Numbered from the stretch's first letter, positions 8,953 to 18,874 are shown. The stretch: DNA of 64,000 bases from Paenibacillus sp. UNC451MF (GCF_000686845.1 NZ_JMLS01000003.1:186001-250000), one strand, 5' to 3'. Numbers and translations: made by a program. The notes: a model not told the origin generated them from the sequence alone.

Positions 8953-11900
8953 TTACGTATGCTTCACAATCTTGACGGGGCCGTAGAGACCGCCGCTCGG
9001 GAACCATTCCTGCCAGCCAAGCTCTTCTTCGGTCCGCTCCCGGTTCCAATACATAACATCAGGATTTCCGCCCACCAAGCTGGTCGGCCTGCCGATTTCA
9101 TAGTGAGTGCCTAATGTATTTGTCACCCGAAGCCGAATTCGATGCTCACCTTCATGCAAAGAGGGCAATGTAAACCGGTAGGGTCTCCAGAGGCGTACAC
9201 CTAGTGGTTGGCCGTCCACCCATACTTCAGCGGTACCTCTTACATGTCCCAGGTCCAGTTCAGCACCATGGAGCGCCGTACTGTTAATTACGGTTTCGTA
9301 TTCTACCGCTCCACTGTGATGAGGAAGATGGAGCGCCGTTCGCCAATCCCCCAGCGTTCCTTGCGCAGGGGCCGTCTCGAAGCGTATCGGTGCGAGCAGA
9401 ACAGCCGCTTCTGTGTTCGAGCCAACAGGATTGATTCGGATGGCAGCTGCAGCCCCAGCTGGTTGTACAGCGAACTCGATGAGTCCATCGCGCACGGAAG
9501 TCTCAACACCATTGATCCATACACACAGGTCTCCGGTACACTCTATCCGCATTTTCCTCGCACCTGTGGGAAGAGGGAAGCGAAGCCAGACCGGGCGGCT
9601 GATACTATCCTGGTCAGCGACAAAGGGGAGCGGCTGTGTATCGGGAACGGATTCGGGCATAAGCCAGCCAACTCGCGGAAGCGGATGAGGCCTCGGTGTG
9701 ATCCACAGGGACTCTGTCTCTGCAAACTGAAGGACGGAGAAATGATGAACACCTGGAGCATGGCCCTGTTCATCCGTCCAATCCTCTCCAGTAAAGAAAC
9801 TTACCGTATCGCCATTGAGAAGCTCAATTACACCGTCTGCAAATACTTCACCTTTGCCTTCGGGCAATGCAAATCGAACTTCATTTACTCCGTTTTTCCA
9901 CCATTCGGTTACATCAACCTCTTCTTGACCTTGCCGGATATAAGGGTTGAAATCACCGTGCTCGGTTACTTTGACTCCATTTACGTACATCACTGCTCTG
10001 CCGCGTGCTGCGAATACGATACGCACACGTTGGATTGGACAGTCAATACTGCACTCGATATGCTTTGTTAAACTGGATTGAAAATTTGGATTTCGAGTGA
10101 ACAGCCATTTGGGTAACGGGGGATGTGCTGACTCGTTCACTTCAACCGCAGCCCTTAACAAGCCTTTGCCGATCGCCTGTGCTTTTAACAACAGTTCATT
10201 GTGCCCTTCTTGCAAATCAATCCACGCAGTCTGCTCCTCAGGTCCTCCGCTCCAGTCGATTTCCTTGCCATTGACAGTCCCTGTCATATTCGAATTACTT
10301 TCTGTACGTATCCAGTAACGGCCAGACGCTGGTGCAATAACAAATGTTCTGGCACAAACGTACTCCCCCTTAACAAATTCGCCCAAATTAAGAAAACGCC
10401 GCGGAACACGTCCCATCCGACCAGCCCAGGAGCGCATGGATAGATCACCGAACACACTGCTGTATACTTTGAGTACGGAATGTGCTTCATTGAATTCCTC
10501 GCCTCGGCACACCTGCCAATAAGCGGCTTCACTCCAAAGTCTAGTAAGCCAATCGGATTCATCCAAACCAGGCAGATGCCATCCGGAGCTTTCCCCTTCG
10601 ATAGATTCCTTCTCCAATCTTACACTCATGCTGCGGCGTTCGATGGGTACATATCCATTTCCGCTTCCATGCAAGTCAAAATCTCCGTATCGGTTATCCA
10701 ACGTGGGTTCTACGCGGATGCGCCAATCCTCATGAGGCAGCTCCATGCTTTCGCTCACATTTCCAGTCCTGCCGACTATGGCAGGAAACGGGGAGGGGAA
10801 GACTATATCATTTGCTATGCCTGGATCCATAGCCTCACCTACGGTACTCGGTTCCACGCAGACTATCAATGCCGCTGGCCATGAACGGAAGGACACCTGT
10901 AATTCAATCCATTCACCCTCTCTTTTATAATCGAGGGGTTCCATATCGCCGTTGACAGGGTTCCACTGCTGTGGCACTTTGTCAGTTCTTAAACGATATA
11001 CGGTTGATTCGGGGAATATCGTATCCGGGCTTGCCGGTTGATGCATTCTTAACAATGATCCGTTCTCCGGAAGCAGCAGGTATACTTCAGAGTCGGTCGT
11101 TTTGCGGTGCAGAGATTCTCCCTGACCCTCCACTCGCCTAGGCACACGCGCTTCGATCAGCGCGACTGCCTCCTCCGCCGAATCGACATAGATCGCTCCC
11201 GCCAAATCCTGCTCCGCTTCCGGCACTCCTACCGCGATGACGAAGCCGTTTCCCTGCAACCAGGCTTCTATACGGGATCGAGCATCATCATCCATAAGGG
11301 TCGTTCCGCATAATAGCAAGGCAGCAAACCGCTCCTCAGCTATTTTCAGCTTATCGCCCTCAGGGATCGCTTTTTGCAACGCGCTGTCGTCTGCGATATC
11401 GAAATCAAGCTGTGCTTTTCGCAGTGCTCCAGGTTGATTATGATCCCGACGGCTCCAGCTTCCAGTTATTTGTTTGTAGATATTTTGAATCCGGGTTACT
11501 TCCTCATTTGGGTCCCGGTTAGAGATTCCCATCGGGTGCTCGTTCTTTTTCCCGTCGGCCAAAGATAAATGTCCACAAACCGCATAGGAAGGGTAATGGA
11601 CTGCAATATCACAGACGTGCGTTCCCTCGCTCAGCATGAAGCAAAGGCGGCTGATCGTATCCGCGAAGACTGGATAGTGCTCGAAATAGGGCTGACGCCA
11701 TCCTGTGTCAGGGGGAGCCCACTCCCACCAGCCGCCCCTCGTGCTGTAGTAAATCGAATGAGGGCTATATACCGTAGCTCCGGCTTGAAGCCACGGGATT
11801 AGCCAGTGCATCGTTTCCTCCAGCGTGCCGCCCCAGCCGCTTGAATGGAATGCTTCCAGGAATACCCTGTTGCCGCCATGCAAATGAACCATCGACGAAT

Positions 11901-12819
11901 GCGGCTTAATCTCGCCGTCCATGTCACTTCCTGGTGCATTATACCAGCGATGAGTCCGAAAATAATCCAAATAAAGCCGCTGAGCCCCGTGAGGGTCTGC
12001 TCTTCTCGCTGGACCCGCTTGATCACAGCACAGTAGCATATCCCGCTCACGGTGCCATGCTCCAAGTGGAATAAAGAACGATTGCTCCGCAAGCTCTGCA
12101 GCCAGACGGTACACTCGACGGCGCAGATGGGCGTATCCGTCCAGAGGTTCATATAACGCTGGAAGAAGCGGTCCCAGTTCCTCACCAAATCGTTCCTTAT
12201 AGAGGAAAGAAAGCTCTGGTGTCCATAAGGGAAGTGGGGGGAGCTCATCCTGGAAGCTGCCTGCTATTGTTTTGCCGAGATCATGGGGAAAACGGCGATC
12301 CATCTCCCCATGAACACGATTGATTAATTCTTTCGTTGCGGCAGGGTCCAGCCAGTTGAAGCCTTGCCTAACCGCCGCGTACACGTAATCCCCAGCTTCG
12401 TGCAACACTTCCGAACACGCGGGAATTTCTTCATCGTGCAAAAATCTGCGAAGCTGATATCCGGCTGTTTCTGGTCGCTCGGTAACGATTCGAGCAGGCA
12501 TGTTCGAGCCCGAAAATCCAATTTGGTCGTAAAACCAAAGGTACATGCCGAGGCGTTCCGCTTCTCGAAGCGCAACCTCGAACATGCGCCACCAATCCTC
12601 ACTTGCAAACGAAGGACGATCGCTAACAGAACCATATTGCGGACCAGTAGGCGCCAGATTAATGATGCCGATGTTCCGCAGCCCGCCTTCCCAGAACTTG
12701 CGCATTTGCCAGCGAACCCGTTCCTCCGTTACTTCCTCGGCGCTCCACCACCAGAAGGGAACAGGTCCGAATCGGGGATCGGCTTGGGCGAACTTTTTTT
12801 GCAGTTCAGACAAGATCAT
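8953..12819 (-). CDS. GH106-like glycoside hydrolase (alpha-L-rhamnosidase type), cytoplasmic
   Basis: A 1288-residue protein. The N terminus FGPVPFWWWSAEEVTEERVR and the following GGLRNIGIINLAPTGPQYG are typical of the (beta/alpha)8 catalytic domain of GH106-type alpha-L-rhamnosidases and relatives. Later parts contain several beta-sandwich modules. The C-terminal one, VRGTAEVWVDGQPLGVRLWR then LRVTNTLGTHYEIGR and SGGLYGPVKI, is the usual galactose-binding-like terminus of this group. No signal peptide is present, so it should act on oligosaccharides after import. ATG at 12817-12819 is preferred to a GTG four codons upstream because AAGGTG lies 11 nt before it. It converges on the RuBisCO-like operon. 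Rhamnose specificity is inferred from family resemblance only. Confidence 0.82.
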   Translation of the reverse strand: MILSELQKKFAQADPRFGPVPFWWWSAEEVTEERVRWQMRKFWEGGLRNIGIINLAPTGPQYGSVSDRPSFASEDWWRMFEVALREAERLGMYLWFYDQIGFSGSNMPARIVTERPETAGYQLRRFLHDEEIPACSEVLHEAGDYVYAAVRQGFNWLDPAATKELINRVHGEMDRRFPHDLGKTIAGSFQDELPPLPLWTPELSFLYKERFGEELGPLLPALYEPLDGYAHLRRRVYRLAAELAEQSFFIPLGAWHRERDMLLCCDQAGPARRADPHGAQRLYLDYFRTHRWYNAPGSDMDGEIKPHSSMVHLHGGNRVFLEAFHSSGWGGTLEETMHWLIPWLQAGATVYSPHSIYYSTRGGWWEWAPPDTGWRQPYFEHYPVFADTISRLCFMLSEGTHVCDIAVHYPSYAVCGHLSLADGKKNEHPMGISNRDPNEEVTRIQNIYKQITGSWSRRDHNQPGALRKAQLDFDIADDSALQKAIPEGDKLKIAEERFAALLLCGTTLMDDDARSRIEAWLQGNGFVIAVGVPEAEQDLAGAIYVDSAEEAVALIEARVPRRVEGQGESLHRKTTDSEVYLLLPENGSLLRMHQPASPDTIFPESTVYRLRTDKVPQQWNPVNGDMEPLDYKREGEWIELQVSFRSWPAALIVCVEPSTVGEAMDPGIANDIVFPSPFPAIVGRTGNVSESMELPHEDWRIRVEPTLDNRYGDFDLHGSGNGYVPIERRSMSVRLEKESIEGESSGWHLPGLDESDWLTRLWSEAAYWQVCRGEEFNEAHSVLKVYSSVFGDLSMRSWAGRMGRVPRRFLNLGEFVKGEYVCARTFVIAPASGRYWIRTESNSNMTGTVNGKEIDWSGGPEEQTAWIDLQEGHNELLLKAQAIGKGLLRAAVEVNESAHPPLPKWLFTRNPNFQSSLTKHIECSIDCPIQRVRIVFAARGRAVMYVNGVKVTEHGDFNPYIRQGQEEVDVTEWWKNGVNEVRFALPEGKGEVFADGVIELLNGDTVSFFTGEDWTDEQGHAPGVHHFSVLQFAETESLWITPRPHPLPRVGWLMPESVPDTQPLPFVADQDSISRPVWLRFPLPTGARKMRIECTGDLCVWINGVETSVRDGLIEFAVQPAGAAAAIRINPVGSNTEAAVLLAPIRFETAPAQGTLGDWRTALHLPHHSGAVEYETVINSTALHGAELDLGHVRGTAEVWVDGQPLGVRLWRPYRFTLPSLHEGEHRIRLRVTNTLGTHYEIGRPTSLVGGNPDVMYWNRERTEEELGWQEWFPSGGLYGPVKIVKHT

Positions 12820-13087
12820 TGTTATCACCACACCTTTGTTTCCTATTGAGTATCCCTGTCTTTTATCATAATAAAGGGCGGTAGGCCAATCTATGGGAGG
12901 ATCATGCCATTTAGTAGCTTTTAACGGCTATCCATCCTGATTATCCTTCTGATGACAGCTTGATTTATGACAATATTGGTAATAACTCATTTTTGCAGGA
13001 TAGATTTGGCGGTTGGTATGGACGCGCTGTTTTAATACATGGCATAATAAGGCTATGGAAAAAAGGAGAAAGAAAGGGGACGCAGCA

Positions 13088-14224
13088 ATGAGAATTGTTT
13101 TGGCTCCAGATTCTTACAAAGGAAGCCTGTCCGCTAAAGACGCTTGTGATGCGATGGAGCTAGGGATTCGCCGAGCAATACCCGATTGCGATATTGTGAA
13201 GGTACCGATGGCGGACGGCGGCGAAGGAACTGTGAGAAGCTTGGTCGACGCTACTGAGGGTTCTCTGCATACGGTTTCCGTTCAAGGTCCATTAGGGGAG
13301 CCTGTTTCAGCTGTTTACGGTATACTGGGGGATGGAAGCACAGCCGTTATAGAAGTAGCCGAAGCCTCAGGTTTATACTTGATTGATAAAGAATATAGAA
13401 ACCCGCTGCTCACTACCACGTATGGTATGGGTGAGCTCATTCGGCATGCCCTCGATCAGGGCTGCAGATCTTTCATTATTGGTCTTGGAGGCAGTGCAAC
13501 TAACGACGGTGGGGCCGGAATGGCTCAAGCGTTAGGAGTGAAGCTGTTGAACAAGGCTGGTCAGCCTATTGGATTTGGCGGCGATGCTTTGGGAGAATTA
13601 GATGCGATTGACATAGGTCAGATGGACCCTAGAGTTCAAGATAGCCGCTTTATTGTAGCATGCGATGTCGATAACCCTCTTTGTGGCTCCAATGGAGCAA
13701 GTGCCGTATTCGGCCCGCAAAAAGGAGCTACTCCTGAGATGGTGACCCGCCTGGACTCCTGTTTGATGAAGTTTGCAGAAATCGTACGGAGAGATGTCGG
13801 TACAGAGATCCTTAACGTTCCTGGTGCAGGCGCAGCTGGAGGAATGGGGGGCGGGGCAATCGCTTTTTTGAACGCAGAGCTTAAGCCAGGAGTGGAAATT
13901 GTAATCGAGGCAGCTCAGCTTGAGAAGCATTTAAAAGGTGCTGACTTGGTGCTCTCTGGTGAAGGACAATGCGATTTTCAAACGGAACGCGGAAAAACCC
14001 CTTATGGGGTGGCAAAAGCAGCTCAACGTAACGGAGTACCTTGTGTTTTGATTGCGGGTTCCATAGGTAAAGGAATCGAGTGTTTGTACGACAGCGGTGT
14101 TATCAGCGTATTTTCCATGGTAGATAAGCCAATGGCGCTTGAGCAATCCATGCAAGAAGCCTCACGATTGGCTGCCGATGCAGCGGAGAGAGTGGTCAGG
14201 CTATTTATCGGAGGAAGAAAATAA
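13088..14224 (+). CDS. glxK: Glycerate kinase (GarK/GlxK family)
   Basis: A 378-residue ATP-dependent D-glycerate kinase, probably forming 2-phosphoglycerate as members of this family do. The N-terminal VLAPDSYKGSLSAKDA, the MADGGEGT loop, GLGGSATNDGGAGMAQALG (phosphate binding) and SGEGQCDFQTERGKTP are all hallmark blocks. The ATG at 13088 directly precedes the conserved MRIVLAPDSYKGS start and has AAAGGGG about 7 nt upstream; a longer in-frame ORF to 13013 adds a non-conserved tail and is rejected. It is divergent from the glycosidase. A glycerate kinase would be useful if the neighbouring acid-sugar route ends in glycerate or a related C3 acid, but that link is inference. Confidence 0.94.
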   Translation: MRIVLAPDSYKGSLSAKDACDAMELGIRRAIPDCDIVKVPMADGGEGTVRSLVDATEGSLHTVSVQGPLGEPVSAVYGILGDGSTAVIEVAEASGLYLIDKEYRNPLLTTTYGMGELIRHALDQGCRSFIIGLGGSATNDGGAGMAQALGVKLLNKAGQPIGFGGDALGELDAIDIGQMDPRVQDSRFIVACDVDNPLCGSNGASAVFGPQKGATPEMVTRLDSCLMKFAEIVRRDVGTEILNVPGAGAAGGMGGGAIAFLNAELKPGVEIVIEAAQLEKHLKGADLVLSGEGQCDFQTERGKTPYGVAKAAQRNGVPCVLIAGSIGKGIECLYDSGVISVFSMVDKPMALEQSMQEASRLAADAAERVVRLFIGGRK

Positions 14225-14284
14225 GGTATATTAATTATTTATAGTGTTAATTATTATCACGGTATAAAAAGGAGTTATTTATTC

Positions 14285-16066
14285 ATGCTTCGTCATATTA
14301 CTTCATCGTTCAAAGCAGGAGCTTTACTTAGCACAGTAGCTGCAGTAGGATTAATGCTTCCCACATCGGCAGGAGCCGTTTCAGTTTCTCAGCAGCACAT
14401 TCAATTGTTCACAGAGAAAACCGGTATTGTCGTCAACGGACAACCGCAGGTTCTTGAAGAGCCAGCGGCCCTCATTGACGATCGTTTCTATGTCCCGGTA
14501 AGATGGCTCGCGGAAACGCTTCAATTAAAGCTTGATTGGAATGCTGACACGAATAAGGTCGGACTGCTTACTCCGAAGGCATTTATCGAGTTTGACGCCT
14601 CTAACGGCTTGATTCAAGTGAACGGCAAGGCGGAAGATTTTGCTTCTGCAGCACAAATTCGTAATGATCGCTTGCTCGTTCAGTTATCCTGGATTGCGGA
14701 TTATACCGGATTAATCTACAAGCTGGCATCGGATATGCAAAGCGCGGAGTTAAGCTTCATCGGTACACCATCGACGGCGTATAAGGAATCGGATTTGATA
14801 AAAGACGATGCTCAGCCTAATTCGAAACCGATTGCACTGTTCGCTTTTGGTAAATCGGCTTATCGGCTGGGTGAGAAGATCGATTATGTTGATTTAAGCT
14901 ATGACCCGGATGCAGAGGGGTTACCCGACTATGAATGGGAAGGGAATAAAGAGGCCTTCTATAAGCCTGGCACTTATCCTGTTACGCTCCGTGTTAAGGA
15001 TGGTAAAGGAAATGTCAGTGAGCCCTTCACACGCTCGGTAACCGTATTGGATGTACCTTATCTTGAACGTGAAGCGTTTCCTTACTATTACAGTAACGGA
15101 GGAACTGTCTTTCAAGCGGGCAAAGCTCTGCTCAGCCCAGTTGCCAATTCCGAGAGAAAGCTGCCGGCACTGGTTCGTCAACCCGAAGACCGTCCGCTAA
15201 TCATGGGGAGAAGCGTCCATCCTGTTAGTCAGTTAGGCTATTTGTATCAGGACAAAGTCAAAGGATCGGCACGGTTGAATCCGCAGTTTACGAACGGAAC
15301 GGACAAGACTACTCGTTTTGCAATCGCGATCCGCAACAATAACGAGAAAGCTGTACATATAACAACAACCCGTAAATCGGAACCGAATCCATCCATTTAT
15401 GGTGCTGTGAGATCGAATAAAACGGCGGAGGACTTTTTGAGCTCCAAACCGCTGGATGAAGAAATGGTAGTTGAAGCCGGTTCTACTGCTTTTTACACGT
15501 TAAGCAAGGACATTGATCCTGGTCAAGTCTACCAAGGCCTGTACGATGTAACGACCGATGGGGAAGTCAGTGTATCCTATCTGATGATCAAGCCTGGCGA
15601 CACTACTTATGATTTAGGCAGCTATCCAGTCATATCACAACAGGAATCTGTAAGTGGTACATACCCGGTATCTGAGGTTTCATGGCAGATCGATGAAAGC
15701 ACCTTAAAGGAAATGACGAAGCTCGGAATCGGAGACTCTTCATTCGAACCTTTGTTAACAGGTGTTGATTCACTATCCAAGGAATCCCGTGTAAATGAGG
15801 GCAATTCAGGAGTCCGCTACCGAATTTATTTGGATAACTCAGAGAAGACTGCGATTGCCATACATCCAAGAAATGGATTCGTCCAAGGAGCTGTTCGTGT
15901 GAATGGGAACGTTGTGCCCTTTCCAGCAGGCGGATTGACCACAAATGACGGCTTGCTGCTGTATCGGACAACAGGTACGGAGAAACAAGTTGAAATCGAA
16001 TGGATGTCTGCTGGAAATACTCAGCTCCCGCTTGATTTGGTGCTGTATCCATTGAACACGAAATAA
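14285..16066 (+). CDS. Secreted stalk-domain/PKD-domain protein, copy 1
   Basis: A 593-residue exported protein. It has a signal peptide of about 31 residues ending AGA, then a copper-amine-oxidase N-terminal-like 'stalk' domain (about 45-155, with LIDDRFYVPVRWLAETLQL and a second half-repeat LLVQLSWIADYTGL). A PKD-like beta-sandwich follows (about 180-255: YRLGEKIDYVDLSYDPDAEG then GTYPVTLRVKDGKGN), and the rest is a long unassigned C-terminal region. The start has AAAAAGGAG 11 nt upstream. The next gene encodes a paralogue with the same order of parts. Such proteins are common in Paenibacillus and are thought to be cell-wall associated; no enzyme activity can be claimed. Confidence 0.85.
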   Translation: MLRHITSSFKAGALLSTVAAVGLMLPTSAGAVSVSQQHIQLFTEKTGIVVNGQPQVLEEPAALIDDRFYVPVRWLAETLQLKLDWNADTNKVGLLTPKAFIEFDASNGLIQVNGKAEDFASAAQIRNDRLLVQLSWIADYTGLIYKLASDMQSAELSFIGTPSTAYKESDLIKDDAQPNSKPIALFAFGKSAYRLGEKIDYVDLSYDPDAEGLPDYEWEGNKEAFYKPGTYPVTLRVKDGKGNVSEPFTRSVTVLDVPYLEREAFPYYYSNGGTVFQAGKALLSPVANSERKLPALVRQPEDRPLIMGRSVHPVSQLGYLYQDKVKGSARLNPQFTNGTDKTTRFAIAIRNNNEKAVHITTTRKSEPNPSIYGAVRSNKTAEDFLSSKPLDEEMVVEAGSTAFYTLSKDIDPGQVYQGLYDVTTDGEVSVSYLMIKPGDTTYDLGSYPVISQQESVSGTYPVSEVSWQIDESTLKEMTKLGIGDSSFEPLLTGVDSLSKESRVNEGNSGVRYRIYLDNSEKTAIAIHPRNGFVQGAVRVNGNVVPFPAGGLTTNDGLLLYRTTGTEKQVEIEWMSAGNTQLPLDLVLYPLNTK

Positions 16067-16115
16067 TTGTTTCATACTTTATTCAAACTTTATATCGAAG
16101 GAGTTCTTAATCAGC

Positions 16116-17915
16116 ATGTTGTTTGCAAAAAAATGGTATGTTTTATGTACTGCGCTAATGTTATCGACAGCATCACTGCCAGTTGCTTCCTCGTCCGCGT
16201 GGGCCGCATCGGAAACGGCTGTAATAAAGGCTGTGCCAAGCAGTGTATCATCATTGTTATATATTGGTAAAGATGAGGCTTTTTTGAATGGAAAGCCTTT
16301 GAAGCTTGAAGCGCCGGTGTTGGAAGTGAAAGGACAAGCTTATCTTCCTGCAGTGAGCCTACCTTCGTTGCTTGGGGCTTCAGTGCAATGGGAGGAGTCT
16401 ACCCAAAGCGTTCATCTGATAACACCCTCCGCATTTGCCGAGTTTCAGCTTCCAAGTAAGCAATTGAAAGTCAATGGAAGCACAGCCAGCTTTGAAAAAG
16501 CGGCTACTCTGATAAATGATCGCTTATACATTTCAATGGCATGGCTGGAGCGTTATATCAATTTTAAAGCGTCCGTTAACGAGGAGCTCAAAAGAATCGA
16601 TCTGCTGTACATTCAAATGCCGGCTGATGGAGCCTTTCATAATGACACCATGCCGAATACAAAGCCCATTGCACAGTTTTCCGTAAATAAGGAGAAATAT
16701 CGACTCGGTGAGCCTATTATTTATTCCGATACCAGCTTTGATCCGGATGGGGATGCGATTACTAGCGTCAATTGGACAGGGAAGGCAGAGGCTATTTTCG
16801 AACCGGGTTTATTTAAAGTTTCGCTTCAAGTGACGGATAGCAAAGGTACGGAGAGTGAAACGTTTTCCCGTAATGTTGAGATCGTAAATGAGCCTTATCT
16901 CGATCCGTTTGAGTACAAAGTGTACCATGAGCCAGTAGGAACCTTTGTGAAGGATGAAGAGGCGACGCTTCGTAAATATTTACGAGACATCCCGTCGCTG
17001 CCTAACGTGGCCAAGCTGTCCAAGGATCGTCCACTCATTGTGAGCGATAGCCCGGAGACTTTTACGGAGAAGGGATTTTTATATCAAGAGAAGGTAAACG
17101 GGAAAGCTAGATTGTATGCAGACCATGTTAATGGGATGAATGAGAAGGTCCAGTTCGCTATCGTGGTTCGTAATCCGAATCCAGATAAAACGGTCAAGGT
17201 CACAACAACGCGAGCGGGGGAAGTATACCCTTCTATCTATGCAAACTTGATAGGGAACGAAGCCTCCATTGAATTCTTGCAAGATGAAGGCAATAAACCG
17301 GAAACAATCACAGTAGGTCCATATCAAACCGTTTATTATAAGAAAATGCCTGAATTTTTCCCGGGTCAAGGGATGAATGTGATGTATGATGTGGAGACAG
17401 ATGGAGAAGTATATTTCTCCTTCGTAGCGATGGATGCGGGAGCCGACTTGAGTTCTATCGGAATGTACGACCGTCTGGACTACACAGGCAATGTAAGAGG
17501 TACGTTTGACGGATCTGATGTATCTTGGAACGTGGATGCCAAATCTTTCACCAAGCCGTCCAGCTTGGCCATTGGCGATGGAACGTCAGATCCATTTGTT
17601 ACTGGCGACGACTTTTTCAGAAAGCATGACTCGTTGAATCTGGGCAACTATGGCGTCGTTTATAAGATTCATATCGATAACCCGCGCAAAATGTCAGTTC
17701 TGCTGCTGCCGCGAGGCGGTGTGTTCAAAGGTCCGTTTGAAGTAAATGGCCGCATTGTTCAAACACCTCCGTCAGGAGTTATGATGGATTACCAAGGATA
17801 TACCATTTTGGCCAGAACCGATGGTACGGAACCATCCTTGGATATTGAATTTACTCCTGCCGCTGGCTCGGCATTTCCTGTGGATGTCATTTTTTATCCT
17901 TTGGATGATAAATAA
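16116..17915 (+). CDS. Secreted stalk-domain/PKD-domain protein, copy 2
   Basis: A 599-residue paralogue of the preceding protein, with the same plan: signal peptide ending AWA, stalk-type half-repeats (ATLINDRLYISMAWLERYI), a PKD-like domain (KYRLGEPIIYSDTSFDPDGD, then GLFKVSLQVTDSKGTESE) and a matching C-terminal half. Shared C-terminal landmarks include DRPLI, FLYQEKVNGKARL, FAIVVRNPN and a final VIFYPLDDK (copy 1 ends VLYPLNTK). It starts 49 bp after copy 1 behind GAAGGAG. The pair is an old tandem duplication, because the sequences are clearly diverged. Its role is unknown, probably at the cell surface. Confidence 0.85.
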   Translation: MLFAKKWYVLCTALMLSTASLPVASSSAWAASETAVIKAVPSSVSSLLYIGKDEAFLNGKPLKLEAPVLEVKGQAYLPAVSLPSLLGASVQWEESTQSVHLITPSAFAEFQLPSKQLKVNGSTASFEKAATLINDRLYISMAWLERYINFKASVNEELKRIDLLYIQMPADGAFHNDTMPNTKPIAQFSVNKEKYRLGEPIIYSDTSFDPDGDAITSVNWTGKAEAIFEPGLFKVSLQVTDSKGTESETFSRNVEIVNEPYLDPFEYKVYHEPVGTFVKDEEATLRKYLRDIPSLPNVAKLSKDRPLIVSDSPETFTEKGFLYQEKVNGKARLYADHVNGMNEKVQFAIVVRNPNPDKTVKVTTTRAGEVYPSIYANLIGNEASIEFLQDEGNKPETITVGPYQTVYYKKMPEFFPGQGMNVMYDVETDGEVYFSFVAMDAGADLSSIGMYDRLDYTGNVRGTFDGSDVSWNVDAKSFTKPSSLAIGDGTSDPFVTGDDFFRKHDSLNLGNYGVVYKIHIDNPRKMSVLLLPRGGVFKGPFEVNGRIVQTPPSGVMMDYQGYTILARTDGTEPSLDIEFTPAAGSAFPVDVIFYPLDDK

Positions 17916-17993
17916 ACACGTTTTTTGTATGGCAAATATAGGTTATACTATAGGCAGCGATTGGATTAAGGTGGGAGAAGGAGAAGCGAACGG

Positions 17994-18722
17994 ATGATTA
18001 TTGTACGCAATTTATCGAAATCATTTCCGCCAGATCATCAAATATTGTCAAAGATTAGTTTCCAAGCAGACGAAGGAGAGCTTATTGCTTTGGTAGGGGC
18101 TAGCGGAAGCGGTAAGTCAACCCTTTTTCGCTGTTTGTCCTTGAAAATGAAGTGGGACGAGGGCCAGTACATCTATGAGGGGAAGGATATCTCCGGTGTG
18201 CGCGGCTTGGAGCAGTTAAAGCTTCGTAAGGATTGGGCTTATCTGGAGGAGAAGCCAAGCTTGAACCTGCGGAAATCCGCTTTGAAAAATGTATTAAGCG
18301 GCTTATTTCTTCACAAGGCTTGGTGGCGTATCCTCTCTGGAACCACGTCTAACGATGATCATATGACAGCGATGGATTATTTGGATAAAGTCGGTTTGTT
18401 GGACAAGGCTCATGAACCAGTAGAGAAGCTGAGTGGTGGGGAGAAGCAGCGTGTCGCCATTGCTAAAGCGTTAATTCGGGGTGCCAGGGTTATTTATGCG
18501 GATGAGCCCGTTTCCGGCCTGGACCCGGAAGCTGCTATCAAGGTGCTGGAAGACTTGAAGGATATTTGCCGGAAAGACAAAGTCCTGGTATTCTGCAGTT
18601 TGCATCAATTGGAGCTGGCTGAGAAATTCGGTTCACGCATCTGGGGCTTATCCGGAGGCAGGCTTGTAGTGGACATCGCAGGCAGAAGATTGACCCAAAG
18701 GGAAAAGGAACTTATATTTTAG
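17994..18722 (+). CDS. Orphan ABC transporter ATPase, PhnC-like
   Basis: A 242-residue ABC ATPase. Walker A is GASGSGKST (about 35-43), the signature is LSGGEKQR, Walker B is VIYADEP and the switch histidine is in FCSLHQLELA. The overall shape is that of phosphonate-type (PhnC) import ATPases, but no permease or binding-protein gene adjoins it, so the partner is unknown and the substrate assignment is weak. The start has AAGGAG 9 nt upstream. A promoter-like TATACT lies at 17944-17949 with no good -35 box. It stands between the stalk-protein pair and the LacI regulon and may belong to neither. Confidence 0.8.
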   Translation: MIIVRNLSKSFPPDHQILSKISFQADEGELIALVGASGSGKSTLFRCLSLKMKWDEGQYIYEGKDISGVRGLEQLKLRKDWAYLEEKPSLNLRKSALKNVLSGLFLHKAWWRILSGTTSNDDHMTAMDYLDKVGLLDKAHEPVEKLSGGEKQRVAIAKALIRGARVIYADEPVSGLDPEAAIKVLEDLKDICRKDKVLVFCSLHQLELAEKFGSRIWGLSGGRLVVDIAGRRLTQREKELIF

Positions 18723-18844
18723 CAGGACCCTAGTAAGGGGCTGTCCTCAAGACATCGATGATGACTGAGTGGCGGTCCCTTTTCTATAAGCAAAATCGTT
18801 AGAGTGATCTTGACTGGAAAAAAATGATGTGCTAATCTAACTTT

Positions 18845-18856
18845 GTAATCGATTAC
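18845..18856. promoter_or_regulatory. LacI-type operator O1
   Basis: Perfect 12-bp palindrome GTAATCGATTAC with the central CG typical of LacI-family operators. It ends 18 bp before the start codon of the LacI-type regulator gene, a position suited to autoregulation. The same palindrome occurs at 19886-19897 and 20970-20981, with a one-mismatch copy at 20886-20897. Confidence 0.75.
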
Positions 18857-18874
18857 TTGATAGCGAGGAATATA

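Noticed and set aside
9208-10071. A 287-codon open frame on the + strand inside the large glycosidase gene, and similar long frames antisense to the flotillin gene (for example 35086-35865)
   Set aside because: No ribosome binding site or recognisable motif. They mirror codon bias of the confidently assigned genes on the opposite strand.
18723-18800. Terminator after the orphan ABC ATPase
   Set aside because: Only a 5-bp GGACC/GGTCC pairing over a loop of more than 40 nt with a short T run; too weak to call.
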